Shown in pieces: positions 47,915 to 59,900 of a stretch of 64,000 nt of DNA. Numbering within the stretch: position 1 is the stretch's first letter; each line of letters starts with the position of its first letter. Source of the DNA: Sabellastarte sp. h YS-2021 (taxonomy: Eukaryota > Annelida > Polychaeta > Sabellida > Sabellidae); assembly GCA_964017235.1 (NCBI GenBank), contig OZ024935.1, forward strand, positions 91,697,207 to 91,761,206. The letters run 5' to 3'. The notes under the pieces were generated by a model. The model saw only the letters and a list, made by a program, of their open reading frames with translations, made no database searches and had not been told where the DNA came from. The position numbers were made by a program, and so were the translations under genes.

Positions 47915-50900
47915 CTGAAATGGATGAAACATTTAAACAGCAATAAGAACTGCCAAATCCTCTGCACCTGACTTTGGTAAACATAGGGACCCATGTGAAA
48001 GGTATTTAAATATTAAAACAATAGTTTAGACTTATTAATATTAAGGTGGGTTCAAATTTAGACATGGTAAAGGAAGCTGCAGGCCCCTTGCTATTTGTAT
48101 TTGGCACATATTGTTGTTCATTGTTCCTTAAAATCTGTGTTATCACGGTTACAGAAAATGTAGGTTATGTTTACAGAAATGATCTATAATAATAATAATA
48201 ATAACATCAGGTTTGTTCAACTACACTGATAAAATTACTGGTATCTATAAGGTATGTTGACTGCCATGGATAGATATACAAATTGATACAAATTTGTCTT
48301 AATGTTTAAGGAAAAAAACATAAAGGAAAGCAGAAACAGACAATAGAAAGCGATATTTAGCAAGGACATACAGCTGTAAACTTCAGATAAGTTCGAGGAT
48401 GAAAAAGTCAGCCTTTGAATACCAAGGATTACTTGGTAGTCGTTCACAAAGATAGTCAAAGGCAGGTATTACTGGATGATGGAGATTGTCAACAATTCAT
48501 GCTCCAGTTTGGAGTTTAGGGTTAATGTAATGCAGGTGTTCCACTAGGGCCAGCTTGTCGGTGACTAGGTATTTTTTGAGAGTTGGGACCAATGTTTACA
48601 AGGTTGGTTAGGTTTGGTTGTAGTTTCCAGGCCTGTCGGGAAGAGTCTACGACTGTTGCTGACCCATGTAACAGACCCTAAATTCATCCACCTAGCAACA
48701 GGCCTGTTGGTTAACTTAAGGGCCTGTGGGTTACCATTCCAGGCTTGTCTGTAACCCTTCCAGGCTTGTCCTTACCACTTGCAGGCCTGTCCTAATGGGG
48801 GTGTTCTACTGGGACCGGCCTGTCGGTAACTATGCATTTTTGGAGAGTCAGGACCAATGTTTACATGGTCGATTTGGGTCGGTTGTAGTTTCCCAGCCTT
48901 TCGAGGAGAGTCAGTAAAATTTCAAACATGCTTGATATTTCTACAACTATTGCGACCCTTGTATTTGACCCTAAATTCATCCACTTAGCATTGGCCTGTC
49001 GGTTAACTTAACAGCCTGACGGTTACAATTACCGGGTTGTCAATTAATCAAACAAGCCTGTCTGTAACAAGTATCCGGCTTGTCCCAAATATGGACTTCC
49101 CGACTGTACGTGATGACAACAGACTGTGCGGGAAGTGTTAGAGTACAGTCAGTAACTTTAGCCGGCCTGTCTGTAAGTGTTCCAGACAAGCCTGTAAAGT
49201 TTACAGGCCAGTCAAAAACTTTAACTTACTGGGTCCTAGAGTCGGGAAAATTTATAACTGACAGGCCTTAAACTGAAACAGACAAGCTGTAAACAACAAC
49301 CAACAGGCCTGTAACACTAACAGACAAGCCGGAAACTGTAACCAACAGGCTGGCAATATTTTTTGGCTCTTACGGCCTGTTGGTTTCCAAATCTGTGGGT
49401 ATAAAAAGGCGAGTCAGTAGACAATCCTAGTATATTTGGGCTTTGACTTGTCGAGAGACAACTGCTGTGCAGCTTTTATTTTAGGTTTTCATTTTTTTTT
49501 TGCAAATTAGCTTAAGTTTAAGCTAGGCTGGACTGGCTGGGAGTGAAATCTGTTCTATAAGGTTTCACTTATATTTTTAAGTTTTGGTTTTATAAAAAAC
49601 TGTATAATTGATTGATTGATCAGCGTGCCAAGGAGCAGAAGGAGAAAGACTGAAGTACTAACTACCACTTAACCACAGTTTGAGTTAGGAGATACAGCTA
49701 AGAATATAGAGAGAAGGAGGGGGAGAGAGGAGAGGGATGAGAGAGAGAGGATAGAAGAGAGCTGACAGCACGAACTGACGTGGATACTGATGTAGAATCG
49801 ACTCAATCCAGACAGAAGAATGGGCAGATGAAGTCCATTTTCCTGAGTGATTCAGACGAAGAAGCCATCATGGAGTTCATTAAACAGCACAAGGAATTTT
49901 ATGAAAAGACCAACGACAGTTTCAAAGACAAACAGAAGAAAGAAGTACTTTGGGAGCAGCTAGCAGCTATTAGAAACTTGCCTATCAAGACTATGAATAA
50001 GTGTTTCAAGACTAATCATACCAGATATGGCAAGCTCACTCAGACGAAGTCATGACAAGTAGCTGAGAAGAGCACAGAATGACAGACCTGGCTGAAGGAC
50101 AGTTTCAGTTTTCTATGAGGTCACATCAGAAGGGAGGGAGTTTCCAAGTCCTCTGCATTCAAGTCACCACAGAGACCTTCTGCAGCAGCAGCCTCAGCTT
50201 CAGTTCCATATACATCCAGAGACACAGAATCTGAGGTGGAAATTAGTATTGCATCAGATGTTACTCATCACCCTTTGAACATCAGTTCTAAGCAATGACA
50301 CTCTACAGTCGCCACTACCACCACTGCTGTAGATCAAGTTTTAGATCAGTTCCAGCAGATGAGATCTTTGATTTCTACATTTCTGGGTGCACGGCATGAC
50401 CCCACTCCTAGTCCAAGACTATCCCTACTGTGAGATTGAACAACTGGAGGAGAGAGACTTTTTGACCTTCAGGAATGACACAGTGAAGTTTCTCAGTGAA
50501 ATACAGTACAAGGCCAAAGAACACAAGAGAAAGGTCACTACAAGTCGACAGGTCACCACATTTCAACTTCCAGAAGCAACACAGGCCACAGCAGGGTGTG
50601 AATAAATAATCACCAGACCGGATTTTCAACCAGTTTCCATTCTGGCTGTGCAGCCTCAACAGATAGCCACCACACAGCCTGCTACAGTGATTGCCAAAGT
50701 ACAGCAACCATCAAGGCCTTCATCAGTGTCAGCACAGCCAACTTCTTATGTAATTATGGATCACCAACACCCCTTTGACTTCCAGACAGATGATTTTAAC
50801 CCACCTTCAGTTGTAGCTGTACAACAAGAGGAAACTCAACACACACTTCAGAATTATCCAGTCTTTTTGGAGCTATTCCAAGTTTGCTACAGTATCAGCA

Positions 50901-53900
50901 GATCGACATACCACAGCCATTTTCACCCTCTCAACTTCAACCAGCACCATCACCAGTGCCATCTTCCACTCATCATGAACAATCAAGACCTCCCAGCCAG
51001 TCCAGCCAGCAGAGTCAGCACAAATCAGCAGATTAGCCTGCACAAGTCACACCAACCCAGCCCTTTTAAGGGCCACCCAAATCTTCCAAAAACAATTATT
51101 CAGCTGTTGTTGCCCTAACACAAAAAGCACAATGTCCAACACTTACACTTCCCCCAAATACATGAAAAAAAATTGTGTGAATGAATGAATATTGTACAAA
51201 TATTAATAAACTTACACCACAAAACAGAGAAAATGAAAAAAAAATCACCCCAATAAAAATAATCCCCAAAAATTCAAAGTAAAACCAACCCCATTCCCCA
51301 ACAAAACTTAATTTTAAAACTACACTTTTCCAAACCCCAAAACAAAGATCCAGGCTCAAACCCACGTCCCTCCCACCCACAACCCAACTTGAAATAAAAT
51401 GCAACATGTGAAACCTAACAAAACATTCAAACATATGAGAGGCAATTGAGTGACTAACAGACTGGTAAACTGAATAAAAAAAATATTTTACTGGGACTGC
51501 CATCCTGTATAATTTTCTTTTGCAAATTTCATTACATTTTTTTAATTTTGGGGATAAAATATTTCCTCAAAATTGTTTCTCTTTATTTGGGGAATAAAAT
51601 TCATTTGGAAACTTTTCTCTTTATTTGGGGGATAAAATTCATTTGGAAACTGGCTTTTTTAATATTTTGCAATTTTTTTTTCTGAGAATAAACCCAGGTC
51701 ATGTTGGGGTGGGATGTCAAGTTTGTAAATTGAGGACCTGGGTTTTAAGTTATTAAAGTTAATTTTGTGAACTAAATTTAGGAGGGATTTGTGTTTGTGA
51801 TGGGGAATATTTTTGGTAAAATTGAATTTGCATTAAATAGTTAGAAAATTAGGTTTTTTTTTTGAGGCAACACCTTTGGGTAGTCCTGAAAAGGACTGAT
51901 AGATGACAGCATGTTCTCCCCCTCAGTTTTGTCCCCTCAGTCTTCTTAAACTCTGTCATCCTGCCCAGCCAGTGCCCCCACGTGATTGAAGTTGTCATTC
52001 AGTAGGTCTCGTTGATGTTTGGCCTCCATCGATGGGTTTCTGAAGTTACAATTATGTCCCTGTTCCCCTGGTCAGCCTGTGGTGCTAGTATGTCATTGGC
52101 TGGAGTCGGTGGTCTGTCAGCTTCCCCCTGATGGCTTTTCAGCATGTTATGCGGTAACACACATGTTAAGACAATGTCTCTCACTATTTTTGCTCTCTGG
52201 TCCATGGTAGTCAACAGCACTCTGAATCTATAGACAAGTATACCAAATGAGTTCTAGACCACCCTCACCCCCTGGCTATCCTGTATTTTGCTATTCTCTG
52301 CTCTTCTCCGGTCAGTTTTTGTCTACTGTAAGGCTTGACCATCCAAGGCATCATAAGGGCCATCATAAGGGCAAAGGCATCGTCCCCCAGCAGGAAGTAG
52401 TGTGGATCTGGCCCCCCAGGTCCAAGTAGTTCAGGCGGTGGCAGTAACAAGGTTCCGTTCTCAATCCTTTTTTCAGTTTGCTGTGGTTGAATATCTGAGC
52501 ATTAGATGATGACCCACTGGCCCCCACGTTCACCAACAGGAATTTGTAATCTGCATCGACTAAAGCCAAAAATACCACAGAAAAGTAGCACTTGTATTCA
52601 CTGCCTGACTTCTTGGGCTTCTTTACAACAATGTATTTTCCATCAAGTGCACCGTCTGCATGGGGGACATTCCATCTGTTTCTAAATCTCTCTTCCAGTC
52701 TTCAAGATCAGTGGGACACATCAAATATTCTTGTTGAAATTCTTTCAAAATGGCTTTGCAAACCTGGGGGACAAATTTGCAGATGGTTGTTCTTCTAACC
52801 CTCCAGTGGTATTGCAGTGAAGTGTAGCTTTCCCCTGCATAAGTGTCTCAAAGTAACTGCCAGTTTCAATCCGACTTTCAGTGGCTTCCTGAAGTTGGTG
52901 ATTGACTTCCTGAGGTGGGGTGATTCTTTCTTCAATCAAATAAACAATGCTGGTTCCATCCTGGTGAAGTTTCTGTAGCCTGGTATGTCAGTAGTGATTA
53001 AGTGGTCCAAGAGTGTTCTGTAGCAACATCTGTCCTCTCTCTGCAATATCCAGGGCATGACCCATGGATTCTCTGGCTTCATTCTCCTTCTGGGTGGTAG
53101 GGGTGGTGGTGATGCTGGCTCGGCAGTTTCTTAGTTCTACTGTCTTCTGTGTCTTGAAATCATAATATATAATAACATATTCAACTCAATAAAAACCAAA
53201 AGGACCTTCAAATGATCTATCAGTTGCTCTTGATGTGTTCTTGTCATTTTTGAAGTGTGAAATGAATGTCACATCACAGGGGAGGGGGTCTATATAATGT
53301 GATATCAATCCTGATTCTGGATCCCGACTATAGATAATGACCAACTAAAACATTCAGTCCTGTCGAGAAGGGATGGGAACATGCTCCTGGCTTGTCTGTT
53401 TGTAATTACGGCTTGTCTGTGATCCGGCTTGTCTGTTAGGGGTTTAGGGCTTTCGTAGCAGTCCTATGACTGGCTGTGCAAAAAACATCCCCGACCCTAC
53501 ATCTTGTCAGGATGCTCATCACATCCTGTATGTAACTATATCGACCTGTCAGAGATTTCATAACTGACTAAATTTTCGCGCGCTTTTTCCCACGACCCTA
53601 CGACTTTTGAAACCAACCCTACAGTCGTGGAACAGCCTCATTACATGAAGCCAGCTTGTCTTTTGTAACTTAAGTACTTCTCATTAGCAGTACATTTCCA
53701 GCCTTATGTGAGTTAAAAATATGATAAAAAATTATGTCAAGCATGACAAAGAAACAGTGATCATAATTTTCAGGTTAAGTTCCATATATATGTTTTAATT
53801 AATTGAGAAACCTGAGAAAGTGTTTCACTTAGTTAAATAAATATAAAATCCCAACTTATTTCAGGAAAAGAATTTTTGGGCAAAAAGAGGATCAAGTGTC

Positions 53901-56900
53901 AACCAATCAACAAGTCTAAAACTAGGTCACTAGTAAATGTTTGGATCCCATCACATGACCAGAACTACAGGGTGTTTACCTTCATGTCCAGAAAAATGTG
54001 TTTTCACAGAGGCACAAAATTATTTGGTATGAATGTGTGGAAAAATTGCTCAGAGGGATGAAACTTTGACGGGGTCCTTCCCAGAAGCTCGAAATTGGAG
54101 TATAAAAGGCAGAAACAAGCAAACAGTTTTCATTGTCACATGAGAGATTGTCAGAAACACATCTCTGTCTGCTTCTTTCCACAGTAGGTAACATTTTAAT
54201 GACAATTTTATTTTTTAAATGACTTTTTTGTTCATAAATTGAAACATACATATATTGATTTTATTTCTTATATAATATTAAATCAAAAACGTGGAAACTA
54301 TAATTAAAATAACAAAAATATAAATTTGGACCTTTTGGTCACGTGATCAGATTCAAATATTGAGCTTTGACCTAGTTTAAGAATTGTTTATTGGTTGACA
54401 ATTGATCCTCTTTTTTCCCAGAAACTCATCAGAAACTGTACTGACAATACCGACTGCATGTCTGGTCATGGTGATTCTGTATATTTCTCTAGTCTTGTCT
54501 GTCAGTACGGCTTGTCCAGACCTGCTACAGCTTGTCTATTAAGGGTTTAGGGCGTGTCGTAGAACCTCTATGACTGGCCATGCAATAAACATCCCTGACC
54601 CTACGTCATGTCGGGGTAATCACCACATCCTCTCTATAAGTGTACCATCCTGTTGGGGAGGTGCGACCGACCCAGTATTTTTCCGCCCTTTTTGTGGATT
54701 TTTGTCCCCAACCCCCGACTTTTATAGCCAAACCTAGAGTTCACGTTGACCCTACTGGGTCAGCTGTAGGGTAGGCTCCAGTGGAACACCTGCATAAGGT
54801 TATATTAACACTTCCCTAGCACAATAAAAATCTCCAATACAACTTACAGTCACATGTACATTCATCACTAGATCTTCTTAAATGGCTGCTTCCACTGTAA
54901 ATATACAATGTATCAGGTCATTATATTTGGACACCCTATGGATGTATGTTATAGCAGTCACCAGAGATCACTCTACATCACTAAAAAATTTTGCAGAGAT
55001 TAAAAGAAATTGAACCTAGTCTGATTTTGGAAAAAATAAAGATATTGTGTAATATGGTAAGCATTAAACAAAGGTTTCAACCAGTAATAACGACAGAAGT
55101 TAATCAATTAGATTTTAACAAGAAAGGAGAAATGTAAAAACCTTAATAGTCCAGAAATAAGATTTGCTATATATTACCAAATAGTCTAAATAACCTTAAA
55201 AATGCTAGCAAAAGACAATGACTACTCTTAGAACATCAAGGACCAAATGGTTACCAGTATCATGCTTAAACCTAAATTACAGGATATTAACTATAAGCTT
55301 AAATTAATTAATCAAGTCTCTACTGCCAGCAATTCTTTTACAACACAAATTGTGTTAGTGTATAAGGCAGAAATACATTAAGCCTGATAGAAAGCATGTG
55401 TCAAATTTCTGAATGAAATGACAGTTCACCCTCCTATTTTCATTTTCAATAGGATTTTGATTCAGTTATATATTTTGTACAATCTTTCATATAACTTTAT
55501 TTCATGTTGGCAATCATATCATAAGTAGGTTAATCAAGCTTGTTAATGTTTCTGGTTCATATTAAATGTAGTGGCCTAGATGGTAGCAAATGTGTTGTCC
55601 AATCACAAGAGACAAAATACACAATCCTCTGTTATCTTTTCACTAAATTGTACACATAATGCAAGAAAGAAAAAAAATGTGAAAATTAAAAAAAAGAAGG
55701 GGTTTAGGGCTTTCGGGCTTTAAAGCTAAGAAGAAACATACAATAATATAAAGAAGGTTACAAAAATCATGTAGGGAGTTGCTACATCAGATTTATTTCT
55801 ACAAATGATATTTTACCTCAACATTATTCATTCACAACTTATATAATACTCAAGCTTCCCCAAATAAATGCTCTTCCCTCACTTACATAACCTTAGATAA
55901 CTGACATGGATCATCCCTTGACTATCACTTTGAACACAAATTATGTTAAGTTAATGCACTGAGATATTACGCCTGTAAAGCAGTAGATTGGGTTAGATAT
56001 TTTTGAGCATGTAGTAGTTACAGTTGGTGATCTACAGGTCACAGCTCCAAAGTTAAAGCAACTCAGGTCAGTAGATGACAAAGGTAAAGCAAGTATTTGT
56101 GGAATTTTATTTACAGTCCCTCCCCCAACAAAGACGCACTGTAGTTATATATATTTATTATACAATAAATGTTGCTACTAAAAATACTTGTAAATACATA
56201 TAATACAAAGGCCATTAAAGAGTACATAATGTATGTTATTAAAGAAGTACTATAAAGGTTGACATTATAAATTACTACCTGAGCTAGTATCTACTTGATA
56301 AAAACATGAAGTAAGTAGTACTTAGGAAACAAGTTGAAAAGTGAAAACACTACCTGGAGGTCAAAACCCCAGGGTAATTAAAGGTCAAAGGTAAAGGTAA
56401 ACCATGAACTAGTATTTAGTTATCATTAGAAATTGAGGGGTGAAAACAATACCTCCATAGATGGCAAGCAGAGGTGAATTAAGGTGAAAGGTCAAGGTCA
56501 CCCAAGCAGATCATGAAACCTGAGTTGAGAAGTGGAGAGGTCCAACCAGGTCACGAGGTTATAATATAGTATAAACATGAAAAATTATGACTGAAATGTG
56601 ATATAATAATGGAAAGAAGGTGCCCTTCTAGCCATAATATAATAAGGGCCATAGAAATTAAAATTAAACTTTGTAAGTTACTGAAGATAAAAGCAGGTAA
56701 ATTATAGAAGGCAAATACAATTTAACATTTTACATAAGTTCGTTGGGAACTGAGCCAGGACAGTCCACTAGTCAACTTTGTACAGCAGTTGGGCAACAGT
56801 GCCAGGGCAGTCCATAAACTCCACTCAGCTGGGAGCGAGGCACCAGGACAGTCCAACAAATAAACTGACTAATCTGGCTACCAAACGATACAGAAACCAG

Positions 56901-59900
56901 GGTGTACAACTTTCATTAACTCAGTTGACTGCCAACAGGTGCCAGGACAATCCTCTCACAGATGTGGGTTCCACATCGCACCAGGTCAGTCTCTCATATC
57001 ACTGCATTCCTGGACAGGTGTTGGGTGCATACATGCACCAGGACAGTCCATCATAGACAGATACGATAAGATAATGATGCATGGATGAGCAAGCAGGCTA
57101 CAAGCACTAACACAGGCTGCACAGATAGACATGAGCCAATCTCTACCGGTCCCTAGTAGTGGAATAGACACCATCACATAATCACACACAAGCAGGCGCT
57201 CCCCTGATGCCAATAGGCTCCCTCCTACCTGAGCCCCAGGGATAGATGATCACAGCAATTGAGGCAGCAGCACCACTCTCTCAGCCATATAACATGATAT
57301 CAAACTGTAGTATGAAGATTGAAGAGCACATCCTGATAACTAACTACAGGCACCACACAGATAACCCATCCACTTCAGATTGGACAGGGAAGCCAACCAG
57401 ATAAACTGGCGAGCTCCTGCAGGAGGCATCTGGCAATGGGTAGGAGGCCATTGACAGACAACATCACATCAGGCCAACCAGACAAGCTGGCGAGCATGAG
57501 CAAGCAGGCTAAAAGCACTAACGCAGGCTGCACAGATAAACATGAGCAAATCTCTACCGGTCCCTAGTAGTGGAATAGACACCATAACATAATCACACAC
57601 AAGCAGGCGCTCCCCTGATGCTAATAGGCTCTCTGCTACCTGAGCCCCAGGGATAGATGATTCAGGATTTTATACAATGTTTAAAAATTCTGAAATAAAA
57701 TGTCACAAATTTTAAAGCCCACTACCTAAATAGGTTCAGAAAATAAAATACCCTAAAAATAAGAAATAATAACAAGAATGATGGTGACAACACAGCAGCA
57801 AGTGTCTCAGAAATTTAGGTTCAGATTCATTTAAGTCAGTCCATGTAGGGGAACTAGTGAGGTTCGCCTTTCCCTAATATGAGCACATTCTGGTTCAAAG
57901 AACCCCACCCCGGGACGAGGGAGCACAAATAAAGAAATATGCTGTAAATATAACACAATAAAACAACACAGAGGGGTCCCTAACAATGTCTGACAGGGGC
58001 CTTTACCAAGCATGTGTCCCCCAAAACTCAACAGAACATATCAATCCAGTGGAGAACTCTCTATCTATGGAACCTGGATTGGGGTCCAGACTACTGAGGA
58101 TACATTGAAGGGAAGGCTAATCATACCTAGTTACGTCAATTACCAGGAATATCCCCGAAAAACAACAACCTATATCAACCCCAGTGGAGAACTCCCTACC
58201 CTGGGACAGGGGTAAGGGTTGCCCACAGGGGGTCAGCATTTGACAAGTAAGTAAGTATTCTGTGTAGAGGAGGGATCGTGGGCAAAAAGTTCATGTATTG
58301 ACCTCAATAACACAGTCAAGAATGACCACATAATGACCATATGTTGACCAGTGTGGGCTCCAATGAAGCTTGAATACTGGTGATTGGCTTTATCAAAAAG
58401 CAAAATAAACAGAGGAACAGAATACCTAAGTTTAGGTTTAAGGTAGTCTCCAACTGACTGGACAGGCCCCTAACATGATGATCCTAAATCCCTGATATGA
58501 AGTAGGTCTTGGATATATCTTATACAATTATCAAGAGGTATTGTTCATTACATGTTTGAATGACGCCATTATTTCTTTCTTTCCCAAATAGATGAGGCGT
58601 CTATAGTATTCATTCTCTTTTAGAACATTACAACATGTGATTGATCCATTTACATTAAATGCCAAAGTGTAGGACAAACATACTTATTCATTTCTAATTT
58701 TATGACAATTATAAGTATAACTGCTGAAAAGCATGCAAATAGGTAGATTCATGGTAGGAAGATGTGTTTTCAAAGGTACATACAAAAGTATTCCAATAAA
58801 CTTTACCACTGTGCATAAAACTATGGCATAGCATTGGAAATGTAGTTTCACAGAACACAACTATAATGTGCCATCGCATAACTTTTGGTATGGCTTACCT
58901 TTGGTATTGCAATATGCTTTATGATATAATGATAAAGGAGTATTCATCACTGCAATAAAGTTAACTGCACCTTGTTACTTGTGTCTAACATATGAATTTT
59001 ATTCAATCAAGAGTCCTAAGTTCATAATAATTATCAGTGATTTAGTTCATTTGGCTGGTTCTGTTTTATATAGAGAAAAACTGAGCCACGATTATGATTT
59101 TAATGTAAATATATTAGAAAACTACTGTGTTAAAAAGTGATTCAGATATTTTTTGAAAAACTATTTAAAGCCAAGTGTATTTCAGCTAATAAGACTTAAT
59201 ACTCCCTTTCACATTCAGATATTTATGAAACAAAGTGAATTAAAACTAAGTGAATTAAACAATTTAATCGGATACCTGGTCCAAGATCAAAACTTTTGGC
59301 CAGAGAATTTTGTATTACTATTAACAAGATAATTTATATTTTGAAGTTCAGAAAAAAATTCTTGCCAAAGTTGGAACATTTGAGGATAACAGTTAAACAA
59401 AGATATTTTGAACAAAAAATATATCAAATATATCAATAATATACTTTGAAGAAAACAAAATTGAAGATACCTGGATTTAATGGGAAAGACTCTTACAATA
59501 AAATGATAATAGTATTAAAAAAACAATTTTTAAAAGAAAAATGTTTCAGGCCTAGTTTTTTATGCAGGTTATATGTACGCTTGTTATATGTGTATATAAA
59601 TATATATTTATGTCTAAAGCATCACAAATATTTTCCTATTATGCATGTCATTATGTTGTAATTATTGCTATTATAAACATCATCTGATGTTATTATGGAA
59701 TCAATAAAGTGGCAAAAAGGTGTCCTAAGTAGTTGGCAGCTGAATGACATTTTACAACATTAATGTTAAACTGTACACTATGGTTTCCTTCCCACCTGGA
59801 CAGAATAATGCAAGAAATATAGGAATTATACAACTACCTATTTTTTCCAATATTACATCTAAGAGCACTTTTAAGAATGATGGTGACAACACAGCAGTAA

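Larger units (their letters stand above)
48531..54794. mobile_element. PIF/Harbinger transposon, 6.26 kb, near full length
   Basis: Perfect 15-bp inverted ends TGCAGGTGTTCCACT (48531-48545 and complement 54780-54794), with a TAA duplication (48528-48530 and 54795-54797). Copy A at about 2970-2990 is the empty site. Two genes face each other: a MADF-domain protein on the plus strand (from about 49780) and a DDE transposase on the minus strand (53247-51999). Both reading frames are damaged. Long subterminal zones (48545-49400 and 53290-54780) carry many copies of GGCTTGTCTGT / AGGCCTGTCGGT-like words, likely transposase contact sites. A 544-bp foldback sequence (53877-54420) is nested in the right zone. 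Confidence 0.92.
55600..58470. other. Repeat-rich insertion in intron 1 of copy B
   Basis: Copy A has only about 0.4 kb here. The segment holds a LINE remnant (55961-56000), a degenerate GCCAGGACAGTCC array (56745-57055), a spaced direct repeat (57087-57661) and unassigned DNA. No inverted ends or target duplication were found for the whole. Confidence 0.55.

Noticed and set aside
57083-57661. The 167-bp direct repeats as LTRs of a small element
   Set aside because: No coding, no primer-binding-like site and no target duplication were seen.
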